Part shown: in pieces, positions 1 through 8,588 of the stretch
How the letters are laid out: the number at the start of each line of letters is the position of its first letter
How positions within the stretch are numbered: position 1 is the first letter of the stretch
Assembly (NCBI GenBank): GCA_036652695.1
Contig: JAVVVJ010000040.1
Location: forward strand, 1-25,743
Length of the DNA: 25,743 bases
Reading direction: 5' to 3'
Source: Limiplasma sp036652695
GTDB taxonomy: Bacteria > Bacillota > Clostridia > Christensenellales > Aristaeellaceae
Position numbers and translations under genes: made by a program
Notes under the pieces: generated by a model
What the model was told of the DNA's origin: nothing
Database searches by the model: none
What the model saw: the letters and a program-made list of their open reading frames with translations, nothing else

Positions 1-2
1 CC

Positions 3-375
3 CCCAGCCCCCAGCCGTGCCCGTCCCCCAGGCCCGAGCCGTGCCCGCCCCCCAGACCGCAGCCGTGCCCGCCACCCAGACCGCAGCCGTGTCCGTGTCC
101 GTGCCCGTGCCCCGAGCCGTGCCCGCAGCCCTGCCCGTCTCCTTGCCCATGCGTTGAACCATGCGCGCCCACGCGTCCGGAGCTTTGCCCGCTTCTATGC
201 CCGGAGCTTAGCCCACAGCCGCGCCCACAACCTTTTCCCAAGCCGCGTTCCCAGCCGCGCTCCCAGCCCTGCCGCCAACCGCAGCAGTGCCCCTTTCCGT
301 GCCCTCCGGCGCAGCCATGCCTTCCGGCATGCCCGTGCCCTGAGCCAATTCCCTTCCCGCCTTGTGCAGAGCCTT
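3..375 (+). repeat. In-frame Pro-Cys codon repeat
   Basis: Degenerate tandem repeat built from CCG TGC CCG and CCG CAG CCG TGC units. It is regular at about 15-24 bases in the first 150 bases and decays towards 375. All units stay in frame 3 and encode alternating Pro and Cys with Gln, Glu or Arg between them. The variant codons and lack of spacers mark it as a coding repeat, not a CRISPR array. Confidence 0.8.
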
Positions 376-1001
376 GTATGCCGTCCAGATCCTGCGGCTG
401 CACCTCCAGCAAGCCCGCCAAACCCGTAAAGGCTGAGGGAGTGCTGTTGCAGAAGATCACGGCGTGCGAGCGCCGTAACATTACCGGTCTCTGTGTGGAT
501 TTGACGCTGGAGGGGCTGCCGTGCAGCGCAAAGCCGCCTTTTACGCTGCTCATGGTACAGCAAAGCGGCGCCCAACCATGGTGGACGCCGCTTGAACATC
601 AAGGAGCTGATTCGCGGCTTCATATCCGCGCCTATATCCCCGTGTGCTGTCAGGTGAGAGACGCATGCGGAGAGCTCTATCACGCGACAGGCGTTGTGGA
701 GGCGGAGGCGAGCCTACGCCCGCCGTGCCCACTGTCGGATTGCTGGCGGCACAACATCTGCGTGGTGCCCTGCGTGCGATTGTGCCAGACCGATTGCCGC
801 TCCGAAAACAACACCTTCCATGTACAGCTGGAGGTTACGCTGGAGATCTATCTCCTGCGTCCTGAGCCCTGCATGGTGCGCAAGCCAGAGCCGACGTGCC
901 CGGAGCTGCCGCTGTATCCGCCGCCCGCGCGGCCTACTCCGCCTTGCTGGCAACCATGCCCAACAGCCCAGGACCCGTGTGGATGGCCAAGACAGGGCTG
1001 A
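3..1001 (+). CDS. Cys/Pro-repeat protein, 5'-truncated by window edge
   Basis: The reading frame is open from the first bases of the window to a TGA at 999-1001, so the true start lies to the left. The visible N-terminal part (about residues 1-125) is a low-complexity run of PCP, EPCP and QPCP units. It is followed by a more ordinary domain of about 170 residues (nt 400-900) with beta-strand-like segments such as LHIRAYIPVCCQV and many cysteines, then a second Pro/Cys-rich tail ending near PCGWPRQG. I do not recognise the family. The IPV..V.D..G..Y pattern faintly recalls the SPOCS/DUF3794 domains of clostridial sporulation proteins, but that is weak. Cys-rich repeat proteins of spore formers are often coat or exosporium components, so a spore-surface role is a guess. 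The last 68 bp overlap the 3' end of the convergent degV gene. An ATG at 378 would skip the whole repeat and is unlikely to be the start. Confidence 0.75.
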   Translation, partial: PSPQPCPSPRPEPCPPPRPQPCPPPRPQPCPCPCPCPEPCPQPCPSPCPCVEPCAPTRPELCPLLCPELSPQPRPQPFPKPRSQPRSQPCRQPQQCPFPCPPAQPCLPACPCPEPIPFPPCAEPCMPSRSCGCTSSKPAKPVKAEGVLLQKITACERRNITGLCVDLTLEGLPCSAKPPFTLLMVQQSGAQPWWTPLEHQGADSRLHIRAYIPVCCQVRDACGELYHATGVVEAEASLRPPCPLSDCWRHNICVVPCVRLCQTDCRSENNTFHVQLEVTLEIYLLRPEPCMVRKPEPTCPELPLYPPPARPTPPCWQPCPTAQDPCGWPRQG

Positions 1002-1794
1002 CGGAGGAGATGAAAGCGCCGTCAGCCACGTTAAGCTCCGTGCGGAGGCGTTCCAAAAGCGCCTCCGCATCTTCGTGCGCCTGCCCATTCACCACGGAAA
1101 GATTGATTTTGGCTGTGCCAAAGAAGCGCTTTGCCTCGTTTACCATGGTATCCACCGCGCCCTTGTAGCCGCGCGACTTAGCAAGCGTTTGATAGACGCC
1201 CTCGTTGTTTACGTAGATGATCGGCTTGATTTGCAACAGGCTTCCCACTACGCCCTCTACCATGCCAATGCGGCCGCCCTTGCGCAAAAATTCCAGCGTG
1301 CGAATCACAAACATACCCAGTTGTGTTTTTCGCAGCGTAAGCGCCGCCTCAATGGCGGCCTCCGGAGTCGCTCCGCGTTCCAGCGCTCGCCCAGCCTCCA
1401 GCACCATCATGCCAAGGCCGGTGGAGAGCGTCTTGGAATCCACAATGTGGATGTTCATACGATCCTTAAAGTCCTCGGTGATCATGCGCACCATGTTGAA
1501 GGTTCCGCTTAAACCGGCAGAAATGGAAATGTGGATGACATCTGTAACCTGCTGGGAGGCAAGCTGTTCATACAGGTCGTTCACATCCTCCGGCAGGGGA
1601 AGGCTTGTCTTTGGCAGTTCCTTTTTGAGCAGCTCATAAAGCTCATCTTCTTGAATGTCAATGCGGTCGCGGTACTCCGCATTTTGGCATACCACACGCA
1701 GGGAAATCATGCGTACACCATATTGAGCCAGCTGTTCGTCGCTCAGGTCACAGGAGGAATCCGTGACGATAACGGTTTTACGTTCCTCTGGCAT
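934..1794 (-). CDS. DegV family fatty-acid-binding protein
   Basis: A 286-residue protein, the normal DegV length. Family features are the N-terminal VIVTDSSCDL strand and loop, the SAGLSGTFN lipid-head-group loop near residue 90, VDSKTLSTGLG, and the conserved RTLEFLRKGGRIG segment near residue 165. DegV/FakB proteins bind a single fatty acid. In Firmicutes some present it to the kinase FakA for phosphorylation; no FakA-like gene is visible here, so the role in this organism is open. The ATG at 1794 has an AGGAGG ribosome site 6-8 bases upstream. A promoter and a dyad lie at 1824-1863. The 3' end overlaps the convergent Cys/Pro-repeat gene by 68 bp. Confidence 0.93.
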   Translation of the reverse strand: MPEERKTVIVTDSSCDLSDEQLAQYGVRMISLRVVCQNAEYRDRIDIQEDELYELLKKELPKTSLPLPEDVNDLYEQLASQQVTDVIHISISAGLSGTFNMVRMITEDFKDRMNIHIVDSKTLSTGLGMMVLEAGRALERGATPEAAIEAALTLRKTQLGMFVIRTLEFLRKGGRIGMVEGVVGSLLQIKPIIYVNNEGVYQTLAKSRGYKGAVDTMVNEAKRFFGTAKINLSVVNGQAHEDAEALLERLRTELNVADGAFISSVSPVLAIHTGPGLLGMVASKAE

Positions 1795-1823
1795 ATTGAG
1801 TCCTCCTCGCTAGTCATAAAATG

Positions 1824-1837
1824 AGATACTGGTATCT
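1824..1837. promoter_or_regulatory. Dyad overlapping the degV -10 (possible operator)
   Basis: AGATAC-TG-GTATCT is a perfect 6+6 inverted repeat that overlaps part of the -10 hexamer. That position would suit a repressor site. No regulator gene is adjacent, so the binding protein is unknown. Confidence 0.35.
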
Positions 1838-1863
1838 TATCGCATTTGGCTCCATTCTGTCAA
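1834..1863 (-). promoter_or_regulatory. Predicted sigma-A promoter of degV
   Basis: On the minus strand a perfect TTGACA (-35, 1858-1863) is followed after 18 bases by TAAGAT (-10, 1834-1839). The start codon is 40 bases further on. Confidence 0.6.
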
Positions 1864-1928
1864 CTTTGTTCGGTTTTTAAACATCCAAACTTGCTACCGC
1901 CAAACTTGTCACAATCCTCCGCAGTCGG

Positions 1929-1957
1929 TTGACAAAGGGAAGTCGATGATTTACTAT
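1929..1957 (+). promoter_or_regulatory. Predicted sigma-A promoter of the giant repeat protein
   Basis: Perfect TTGACA at 1929-1934, a 17-base spacer, and TACTAT at 1952-1957 in an AT-rich stretch. The inferred RNA start is about 50 bases before the ATG at 2016. Confidence 0.7.
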
Positions 1958-2015
1958 ATATCTTGGTTCTTTGTGCAGCTTTATGTATATAAAATCGGCG
2001 GAGGGGAAGCATTTG

Positions 2016-5000
2016 ATGAACTTCACCGCGAAACACCAACGCATTTCTACCTTGGGAAAACGATGGATTACCTGTGCGCTATGCATTTGTCTGCTGGCCG
2101 CACTGCCTGCGCATGCGCAGAGCGCCACCACGCTCACTGTGCAGCTGAAGGGGATTACCTACGATGGCACGGGTTGGTGGCCTGTGACGTTAAGCGCGCC
2201 CATCCGCGTGCTCACCCCCACAGGCGAGCTGTTGGGCGAAGTGACCGCCGGTGCGCGCAGCGGCGATGCGCAAAGCGATACCCTCATCGTAAACGGCGTG
2301 AGCGAGGTGATTTTGCAGCCCGTGAATGCCGAGGCCGGGGATGACTTTGTATTTGCTGAAGAAAGCAAGGCTGCCATTACGGCTGGGGAGAGCAACCTTG
2401 CAACGGTGTTTGCCTACGCAAAGCAGGGCTATTTCAGCGTGCAAAACGTGATGGCACAGACCGGCGCGCTGGTTGGCGGCGGCGAATATGCCGTGCTGGA
2501 TGCGGCGGGAGCGGTGAAGCTCAGCTTTGTGATGGAGTCAAGCGGTGCATATCGTTCCACAACGCCACTGCCCAGCGGTGCGTATAAGCTGGTGCAGATG
2601 CGCGCGGCAAAGGGTACGCTGCCCATTTCGCAGCCCATCGACTTCGTTATTGGCACGTATTTTGGCAATGAGAGCGATCTTGTAGCGCTTCGCGTGGAAA
2701 GCCAGCCTGTGCCCGCCTTGGATCAAGGCGTAGGCAGGCTTTCCCTTACGGCGGGCACTTTTTCCGCCGTGGACGGCGGCGCGGCCTATGCAGCGCAGGT
2801 GCGGCTGGACGGCCTATGCAATGGCGTCAACAACATGCCCTTGAGCGGGTTAAGCGTTACCTTGAAAGCAGAGGGCATGCGCGACGCGCAGGGTACAAAG
2901 CTGATGGGTGGCGGCGTTCCCTTCTTGGCGGCAGTACAAATGGACACGCCCGAAAGGAAAGGCGTCTCCGTGCAGGCGCTGGACGCATCCGGCGCGCCGT
3001 TGGGCACGCCCCAGCCCATCAATGGCGTGGTGGCGCTGCCGGAGGGCACGCGCGGCGTGACGCTTTCTTATCTGAATGCCGAAACGGGCGGCGAAGTGCT
3101 GCCAACGGCTTACGATGCGGGAAGCGTGCTCTTGGAGCTGCGCTATTTGCCAGAGGATGCCGCAAATGGCGAAAACGCGCCCATTGCGGTTGTGCTTAGC
3201 GCCGATTGCGGCATCAGCTATCAGTATACCGATGTGGATGGCGTGAGTACCGTTAACGAGCCGTATGAAGCCGCGCCCGTGAGTGCCGACGCGTTTATTC
3301 CAGATGGGCGCATCGCGCTTGCCGCGAGCGTTCAGGCATCCGGAACGGCGCTGAGCGTGAAGGTTGAGGATCAGATGGGTCTGCCGGGCGATTTGCCTAT
3401 CTGCATTGTGCTGCCGGATGGCGCGCGCACCTTTGACCGCGAGGTTCAATGCGAGGCGCTGCTGCGCATGGTCAGTAGAGATATTGTTGTGGTGAAGCTA
3501 AGCGACCTGCTGGCGGGCTATTCCATGCCCATCAGCTACGGCGATGTGACCGGCGTTACGCTGCTGGCAAAGGATCCCTGCGGCCTGCCCAAGACGGAGA
3601 TCAACCCCAAGGGCGCAATGCTGCTCGCGCAGCGCTATGTACAGGATCCGGTGCTGGACACGCTCTTTTCGTCTGCTGATAGCGTGTATTCGGAGGTTGC
3701 CTGCACCTTTAGCGGCGCTTGCCACCAACCTGCGATTCAGGACTACTCCTTTGTGGCGGCAACCGGCAGTGTGCTGGGCGGCGCGGCAGCAACGCCCCAA
3801 AAGCTAGGCGTGGTGTTGCAGGTAAAGGATTCCGGCATTCACTATGGCGCGGCTACGACGGCTGACGGCTCTTTCAAAATCTATTCCGTGCGCACCACGC
3901 CGAACAACCGCGATTTGGCTATGACGCTTTCGTGCATGCTGCCGCAAAACGCCATGAGCGTGGAAACCGGCAAGACCGGCTTATACAGCACGGACGTTAC
4001 TTGGCCGACCATGGGTTGCCATATCAGCTACACCACGATGTGCGGAGTTACGGGCAGCGTCCGTTTGTCGGATGGCGTTGCCCTAAGCGGGGTGACCATT
4101 CAGCTCTTTAACGGCAGCAAGGCCGTGGCTGAGCAAAAGACAGACGCGGCGGGTCTGTACCGCTTTGATATGCTGCCGGAAGGCGAATATACGCTGGTGG
4201 CCTCGCTAAACGGCTTGCGCAGCGTTCAGTGGAGGGCGCAGGACGGCCTTCAAATCGATGGCTTGCTTGCGCAGACCGCCCAATTCTCGCTGGCCGAGGA
4301 GGCCGAGCACACGCAAGCGTTTACCGCGGTTGGCATCTGCGAGGTCAAGGGTACGGTGAGCGCCGATGGTCAGCCTGTGGCGGGCGCGGCGGTATCGCTG
4401 ACGCTGGCCTCCGGCGAGCGCTTGGAACAGAAGGTGGACGCTTCCGGCACGTTTGCGCTGACTGCTGAAGAGGATGGCGAGGCTGTGCTTGCGATCACCG
4501 CGCCGGATGGCATGGCGGTTACGAGCATTGGCGGGCAGGCCATTCACGCCGTTGGCGAACAGGGCGTGACGATTGCGCTGAAAGCGGGCGCGACCCTCGA
4601 GCAGAAAATTGAGCTTGCGCAAACGTCACAGGTTTTCTGCGCCTCCTCCACGCTAGAGCAGGGGCAGACGGTATCCATTGCCTCCATGTACCAGAGCGCA
4701 ACCTCACAGACTACGGCAGAGGGCGGCTTCCGCTTTGAAAACCTACCGGCGGGAGATTATAGCGTTTATGTGCCCCTGCCGAATGGTAAAACCCTTGCCG
4801 CGGATTCGCTTTGGCGGCTCACCCAGCAGAGCGATATGGTTTGGGTGACGATTTCCGTACAGGCGGGTGGCAAATTTGAGCTGCCGGAGCTGGCCTTTGC
4901 CACGCTCACAAGCATTGAAGGGTGCGCCTACATGGACGAGAGCGGCGACCTTGTGCGCGGCGAAACGGAACAGCTGATGACGGGCGTGCCCGTCGCATTG

Positions 5001-8000
5001 CAGCGCGCCACCACCGATGGCTGGGTGGACGTTGCAAATACCAAAACAAACGAATACGGCAAATACAGCTTTATCAAGCTGGATATTGGCGATTACCGCG
5101 TATCCTCCAAAACGGATTCCGAGAGCTTCTATGTAGCCGCTGTTGGCGGCAATGCACAGAGCGTGGGGGAAAGCAGCGTTATGTGCAGCCAAACCATTAC
5201 GCTCCGCGATGGCGAAAGCAGCCGGGGCAAGGCGGATATCGCTTTGCAAACCCCCGCAAAGCTGGATTTCACAGCCTTTGTGGACGGTAATGCAGACGGT
5301 GCTTACCAGAAGGGCGAACGCGGGGTTGAGGGTGTGACGGTGGAGGCGTTAAACGGGGAAACGGCGCTGGCCTCCGGCATCACGGATGCAGCCGGGAAGC
5401 TTACGCTAACAGGTCTGCGCCCGGGCGTGTTCACATTGCGCGTCACGTTGGGCACGGGCTACCAGTTTACAATGAAGGGCGCTTCTGCCGCGGCTGAACA
5501 GAGCTGCGTAGGCGGAACTACGGAGCGTACCGCGATCAGCGAGCCATTCACCTTTGTGAGCGGTCAGACCGTAACGGCCTGCGCCGGTGTCGCCACTGTA
5601 GGCTCCTTTAGCGGCAAGGTGTTTGAGGATCTCAATGACAATGGCATCATGGATGAAGGCGAGCCGGGTGTCGCGGGCGTGGTGCTGCATTTGGTGGGCA
5701 ATAAGACCAAGCAGAGCTTTGAGCTTACCACTGACGAAACCGGTCTGTACGATTTTTCTGGTCTGCCAAATGATACCTATGTCTTTAGCGCCACGCTTGG
5801 CGAGGGCATGCTGCTTGCGCGCTATTCCAAGAGCGGCGGCGATCTGCGCAGCGTGTTCACAGGCTCCACGACCTCCCGCGAGTTCCCTGTGAGCAGCGCC
5901 GAGAGCGTTTCCAACAAGAACGTCGGCGTGATCCAAAAAGGGAAGCTGTGCGGCATCGCGTTCCTTGATCTTAACTACAACGGCCTCAAGGATGAGGGCG
6001 AGCCGGGCTATCCGGGCGTCACCTTGGAGGTCATCAAGGTAAGCAATGCCGAATCCGGCGGCAAAACGGTTTCTGCGGAGGATGGCAGCTATGAGCTTGG
6101 CGGCTTGCGTGGCGGCGAATACCGCCTGCGCGCCATTCTGCCGGATGACGGCGCGCTCTTTACCAAGGTGGCGGCTGGCGGCAACCCGTTTGCGCAGCGC
6201 GAGGGGCGGCGCGAAAACGCCATTCAGCCAGTGACCGTGCTCAGCGGCAAGACGACCGATACTTTGGTGGGCGTTGCCGTGGGCGCAACCATCAGCGGTA
6301 CGGTCTTTCAGGACGCGGATTATAACGGTGCGCTTGCGCAGGGCGAAAAGCTGATCTCCGGCGTGAAGGTGCAGCTTGTGAACCAAGCCGGGGAGGTTGT
6401 GCAAAGCGCGACCTCCACCAGCAAGGGTCAGTATCTGCTGGGCGGCATCATGCCGGGCAATTATACGGTGCGCTTTACCCGCGTGCCGGACTATGGCTTT
6501 ACGCGCCTGCGCCCGGATCAGGCGGGCGGCAGCCATGTGCGCATGCTGGAGGGCGATGCGGGCGTGACCGATCTGATAGCGGTTACGATGGGGCAGAGCA
6601 TCGTCGACGTGAACGCGGGCATGCTGCCCTCCGCAACCGCCACTGGCATTCTCTTCCATGATGCGAACGACAACGGCCTGCGCGACGAGGGCGAAAACGG
6701 CCTCGTGGGTGTGAGCGTGCGCCTGCTCTCTTCCGATGGCGAGGTGGATCTCACCAAGCAGGTCGGCGAGGATGGCGGCTATTTCTTCGATGGCGTAATG
6801 CCCGGTCAGTATACCTTAACGTACCTCCTGCCGGAGCATGTGGAGCTTGCGCGCGTTGCGCAAGGGGGCAACACCTTGCAGGGCGCGGGCAGGGAAACCA
6901 CCACCTCTGCCTTTGCCATTGCGATGGGCGAGGACTATCCATGCCCGCTGGTGGGCGCTGTGGTTTTGGGCAGCTTTGAAGGCTATGTATACCATGACGC
7001 CAACGCGAGCGGCGAGGCGGATGCTAACGAGGAGCGCATGGCGGGCGCTGAACTTACCCTAACGCCGGATCGCGAGAGCGCCGAGGAAATCACTGCCGCA
7101 TCGGGCGCGGACGGCAGCTTTATGCTGGAGGGGCTTCGCCCCGCCGCCTATACCCTCACGGTAAAGCTCCCGGATGGCTATATTTTTAGCCGCGAGCTGG
7201 ACGCTGAAAACCTCGCTTTTGATACCGTGAACGAGCAGACGCTCGCGTGCAGCTGGACTGCGCTCACCAACCGCCAGCCCAAGCCAATTGGCGCTGTAAA
7301 GCCCGCGACGATTGCAGGCGTGGTATGGCTGGATGAAAACAAGGATGGCGTGCAGGGCGGCGGCGAGGCGCTCATGAGCGGCCTTGGGATGGAGCTTGTG
7401 GACGAGCGCACCTCGCGCACCGTTAAGAGCATCGCAAGCACCGATCAGGGCTTCACCTTTACCGATGTGCGACCCGGCGGCTATACCGTGCGCTTTGCGA
7501 CGCCCGCGCAAGCCGAGCCTGCAAACGACGCGGCTTCCACCTTTACACTGAATGGCCAATACCTGAGCCAATCCGGCGTCATTGCTACGGAGGGCGAAGC
7601 GGTAAGCGGCTTATCCGTGGGGCTTGTCTCCCGCACCAGCATCGGTGGAAAGGTATGGCTGGAGGAAAATGGCGCGGAGACGCCCGTTGCCGGCCTCACA
7701 GTGAGCCTACTGCTTGGCGGCGAGGCAACGGCTGTGCAGACTGTGACCACCGCCGAGGACGGCAGCTATCGCTTTGACGGCCTATGGCCCAACGATTACT
7801 ATCTACAGGCCGATCTGCCTAGCGGCATGATCTTCGTGCGCCCTAACGATGCCAATTATCCGCAAGGGGCTTCCGTGGTGACCGCCTCCAACGGCAACGT
7901 AGGCACAAGCGATGTATTCTATCTGCATATGGCACAGCACATGCTGGCGCAGAACATCATCTATATCAAACCCGCGAAGGTAGGCGATCTGGTATGGCTA

Positions 8001-8381
8001 GATGAAAACCGCAACGGCTTGCTGGATGGGAACGAGCCTAGAATTCCCGGCGTGAGCATCTCGCTTGTGGAAAACGGGCAGGTCATGTACCAAACCACGA
8101 GCGATGCCTATGGCTACTACCTATTCAATAACGTCTACCCCGGCACCTATATCCTTCAAGCCAATGCCTACCCTGAGCTAGGCATTACAACGCCTGTTCC
8201 TGAACTGCGCATCATCTCCAGCTGTCTTGTATCCGGCGATGGCGTTGCCGCCCAGAGCGAGCCTTTTACCGTGCAGAGCGGCTCTAGCAACAAGGACTAC
8301 GATCTCGGCTACATCCTCCTGGATGGTCAGCAGCTCCCCTCGGCAATGGTTCCACCCCCCAAGAAAGACTGGACCAAATAG
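2016..8381 (+). CDS. Giant secreted multi-repeat protein (SdrD B/Cna-B-like modules)
   Basis: A protein of 2121 residues. The ATG at 2016 was chosen because GGAGGGG lies 9 bases upstream and the product then begins with a good Sec signal peptide: a basic stretch (KHQR, KR), a hydrophobic core ending in LLAALP, and AHA as the likely cleavage site near residue 35. Residues 36-670 are a non-repeated, beta-rich region I do not recognise. From about residue 677 to 2050 there are roughly 13 Ig-like modules. The later ones start every 330-349 nt and carry the SdrD-B signature D-x-N-x-x-G-x-x-D-x-G-E, as in EDLNDNGIMDEGEPG, which usually binds calcium, and end in G-x-Y-x-(L/F). The protein ends in PPPKKDWTK with no LPXTG, no C-terminal membrane helix and no SLH or LysM domain, so anchoring is not explained. 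Probable function: surface or matrix stalk or adhesin. Confidence 0.93.
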   Translation: MNFTAKHQRISTLGKRWITCALCICLLAALPAHAQSATTLTVQLKGITYDGTGWWPVTLSAPIRVLTPTGELLGEVTAGARSGDAQSDTLIVNGVSEVILQPVNAEAGDDFVFAEESKAAITAGESNLATVFAYAKQGYFSVQNVMAQTGALVGGGEYAVLDAAGAVKLSFVMESSGAYRSTTPLPSGAYKLVQMRAAKGTLPISQPIDFVIGTYFGNESDLVALRVESQPVPALDQGVGRLSLTAGTFSAVDGGAAYAAQVRLDGLCNGVNNMPLSGLSVTLKAEGMRDAQGTKLMGGGVPFLAAVQMDTPERKGVSVQALDASGAPLGTPQPINGVVALPEGTRGVTLSYLNAETGGEVLPTAYDAGSVLLELRYLPEDAANGENAPIAVVLSADCGISYQYTDVDGVSTVNEPYEAAPVSADAFIPDGRIALAASVQASGTALSVKVEDQMGLPGDLPICIVLPDGARTFDREVQCEALLRMVSRDIVVVKLSDLLAGYSMPISYGDVTGVTLLAKDPCGLPKTEINPKGAMLLAQRYVQDPVLDTLFSSADSVYSEVACTFSGACHQPAIQDYSFVAATGSVLGGAAATPQKLGVVLQVKDSGIHYGAATTADGSFKIYSVRTTPNNRDLAMTLSCMLPQNAMSVETGKTGLYSTDVTWPTMGCHISYTTMCGVTGSVRLSDGVALSGVTIQLFNGSKAVAEQKTDAAGLYRFDMLPEGEYTLVASLNGLRSVQWRAQDGLQIDGLLAQTAQFSLAEEAEHTQAFTAVGICEVKGTVSADGQPVAGAAVSLTLASGERLEQKVDASGTFALTAEEDGEAVLAITAPDGMAVTSIGGQAIHAVGEQGVTIALKAGATLEQKIELAQTSQVFCASSTLEQGQTVSIASMYQSATSQTTAEGGFRFENLPAGDYSVYVPLPNGKTLAADSLWRLTQQSDMVWVTISVQAGGKFELPELAFATLTSIEGCAYMDESGDLVRGETEQLMTGVPVALQRATTDGWVDVANTKTNEYGKYSFIKLDIGDYRVSSKTDSESFYVAAVGGNAQSVGESSVMCSQTITLRDGESSRGKADIALQTPAKLDFTAFVDGNADGAYQKGERGVEGVTVEALNGETALASGITDAAGKLTLTGLRPGVFTLRVTLGTGYQFTMKGASAAAEQSCVGGTTERTAISEPFTFVSGQTVTACAGVATVGSFSGKVFEDLNDNGIMDEGEPGVAGVVLHLVGNKTKQSFELTTDETGLYDFSGLPNDTYVFSATLGEGMLLARYSKSGGDLRSVFTGSTTSREFPVSSAESVSNKNVGVIQKGKLCGIAFLDLNYNGLKDEGEPGYPGVTLEVIKVSNAESGGKTVSAEDGSYELGGLRGGEYRLRAILPDDGALFTKVAAGGNPFAQREGRRENAIQPVTVLSGKTTDTLVGVAVGATISGTVFQDADYNGALAQGEKLISGVKVQLVNQAGEVVQSATSTSKGQYLLGGIMPGNYTVRFTRVPDYGFTRLRPDQAGGSHVRMLEGDAGVTDLIAVTMGQSIVDVNAGMLPSATATGILFHDANDNGLRDEGENGLVGVSVRLLSSDGEVDLTKQVGEDGGYFFDGVMPGQYTLTYLLPEHVELARVAQGGNTLQGAGRETTTSAFAIAMGEDYPCPLVGAVVLGSFEGYVYHDANASGEADANEERMAGAELTLTPDRESAEEITAASGADGSFMLEGLRPAAYTLTVKLPDGYIFSRELDAENLAFDTVNEQTLACSWTALTNRQPKPIGAVKPATIAGVVWLDENKDGVQGGGEALMSGLGMELVDERTSRTVKSIASTDQGFTFTDVRPGGYTVRFATPAQAEPANDAASTFTLNGQYLSQSGVIATEGEAVSGLSVGLVSRTSIGGKVWLEENGAETPVAGLTVSLLLGGEATAVQTVTTAEDGSYRFDGLWPNDYYLQADLPSGMIFVRPNDANYPQGASVVTASNGNVGTSDVFYLHMAQHMLAQNIIYIKPAKVGDLVWLDENRNGLLDGNEPRIPGVSISLVENGQVMYQTTSDAYGYYLFNNVYPGTYILQANAYPELGITTPVPELRIISSCLVSGDGVAAQSEPFTVQSGSSNKDYDLGYILLDGQQLPSAMVPPPKKDWTK
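4047..8165 (+). repeat. Thirteen tandem Ig-like (SdrD B/Cna-B-like) modules
   Basis: Module starts, judged from the repeated G-x-(V/A)-(F/W/Y) strand, lie near 4047, 4344, 4634, 4914, 5263, 5607, 5946, 6291, 6640, 6973, 7311, 7641 and 7980. The last eight are spaced 330-349 nt apart (about 113 residues). The first three resemble carboxypeptidase-regulatory-like folds without a clear calcium loop. The calcium-type D/N/G/E loop is best in modules 6, 7, 9, 11 and 13 and is degraded in 8, 10 and 12. Confidence 0.85.
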
Positions 8382-8458
8382 GGCGGGGCGAAAGCCACAC
8401 CCATTGCGCCGCTTTGGGCGCGCACAGGAAAGCAGAGCTGGCTAGGAAGCAAAAATGC

Positions 8459-8485
8459 GCCGGACAACGAAGGTTGTCCGGCTTT
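8459..8485. terminator. Bidirectional intrinsic terminator between the giant gene and spoIIE
   Basis: A perfect 10-bp stem, GCCGGACAAC and GTTGTCCGGC, with a GAAG loop. On the plus strand it is followed by only TTT. On the minus strand it is followed by GCA then TTTTT, so it probably serves the convergent spoIIE gene better. The rest of 8382-8588 holds no recognisable gene. Confidence 0.75.
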
Positions 8486-8588
8486 GCTCATTGTATGGCA
8501 GAATAAAGTGCGAAGCTTGTGCGCTCCCTGCGGCCTTGCGCTGGGCTTGGGAGGCGAAGCCGTCCAACGTTAGTTTGCCCTGCGGTGC

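Noticed and set aside
3..375. Possible CRISPR array in the GC-rich repeat at the left edge
   Set aside because: The repeats are short, directly adjacent and in frame for Pro-Cys codons, with no unique spacers.
5406..6659. A 417-codon open frame on the minus strand inside the giant repeat gene
   Set aside because: It mirrors the repeat modules on the other strand and has no start signal or recognisable domain.
8340..8381. A sortase or other wall-anchoring signal at the end of the giant protein
   Set aside because: The C-terminus PPPKKDWTK has no LPXTG, hydrophobic helix or following charged tail.
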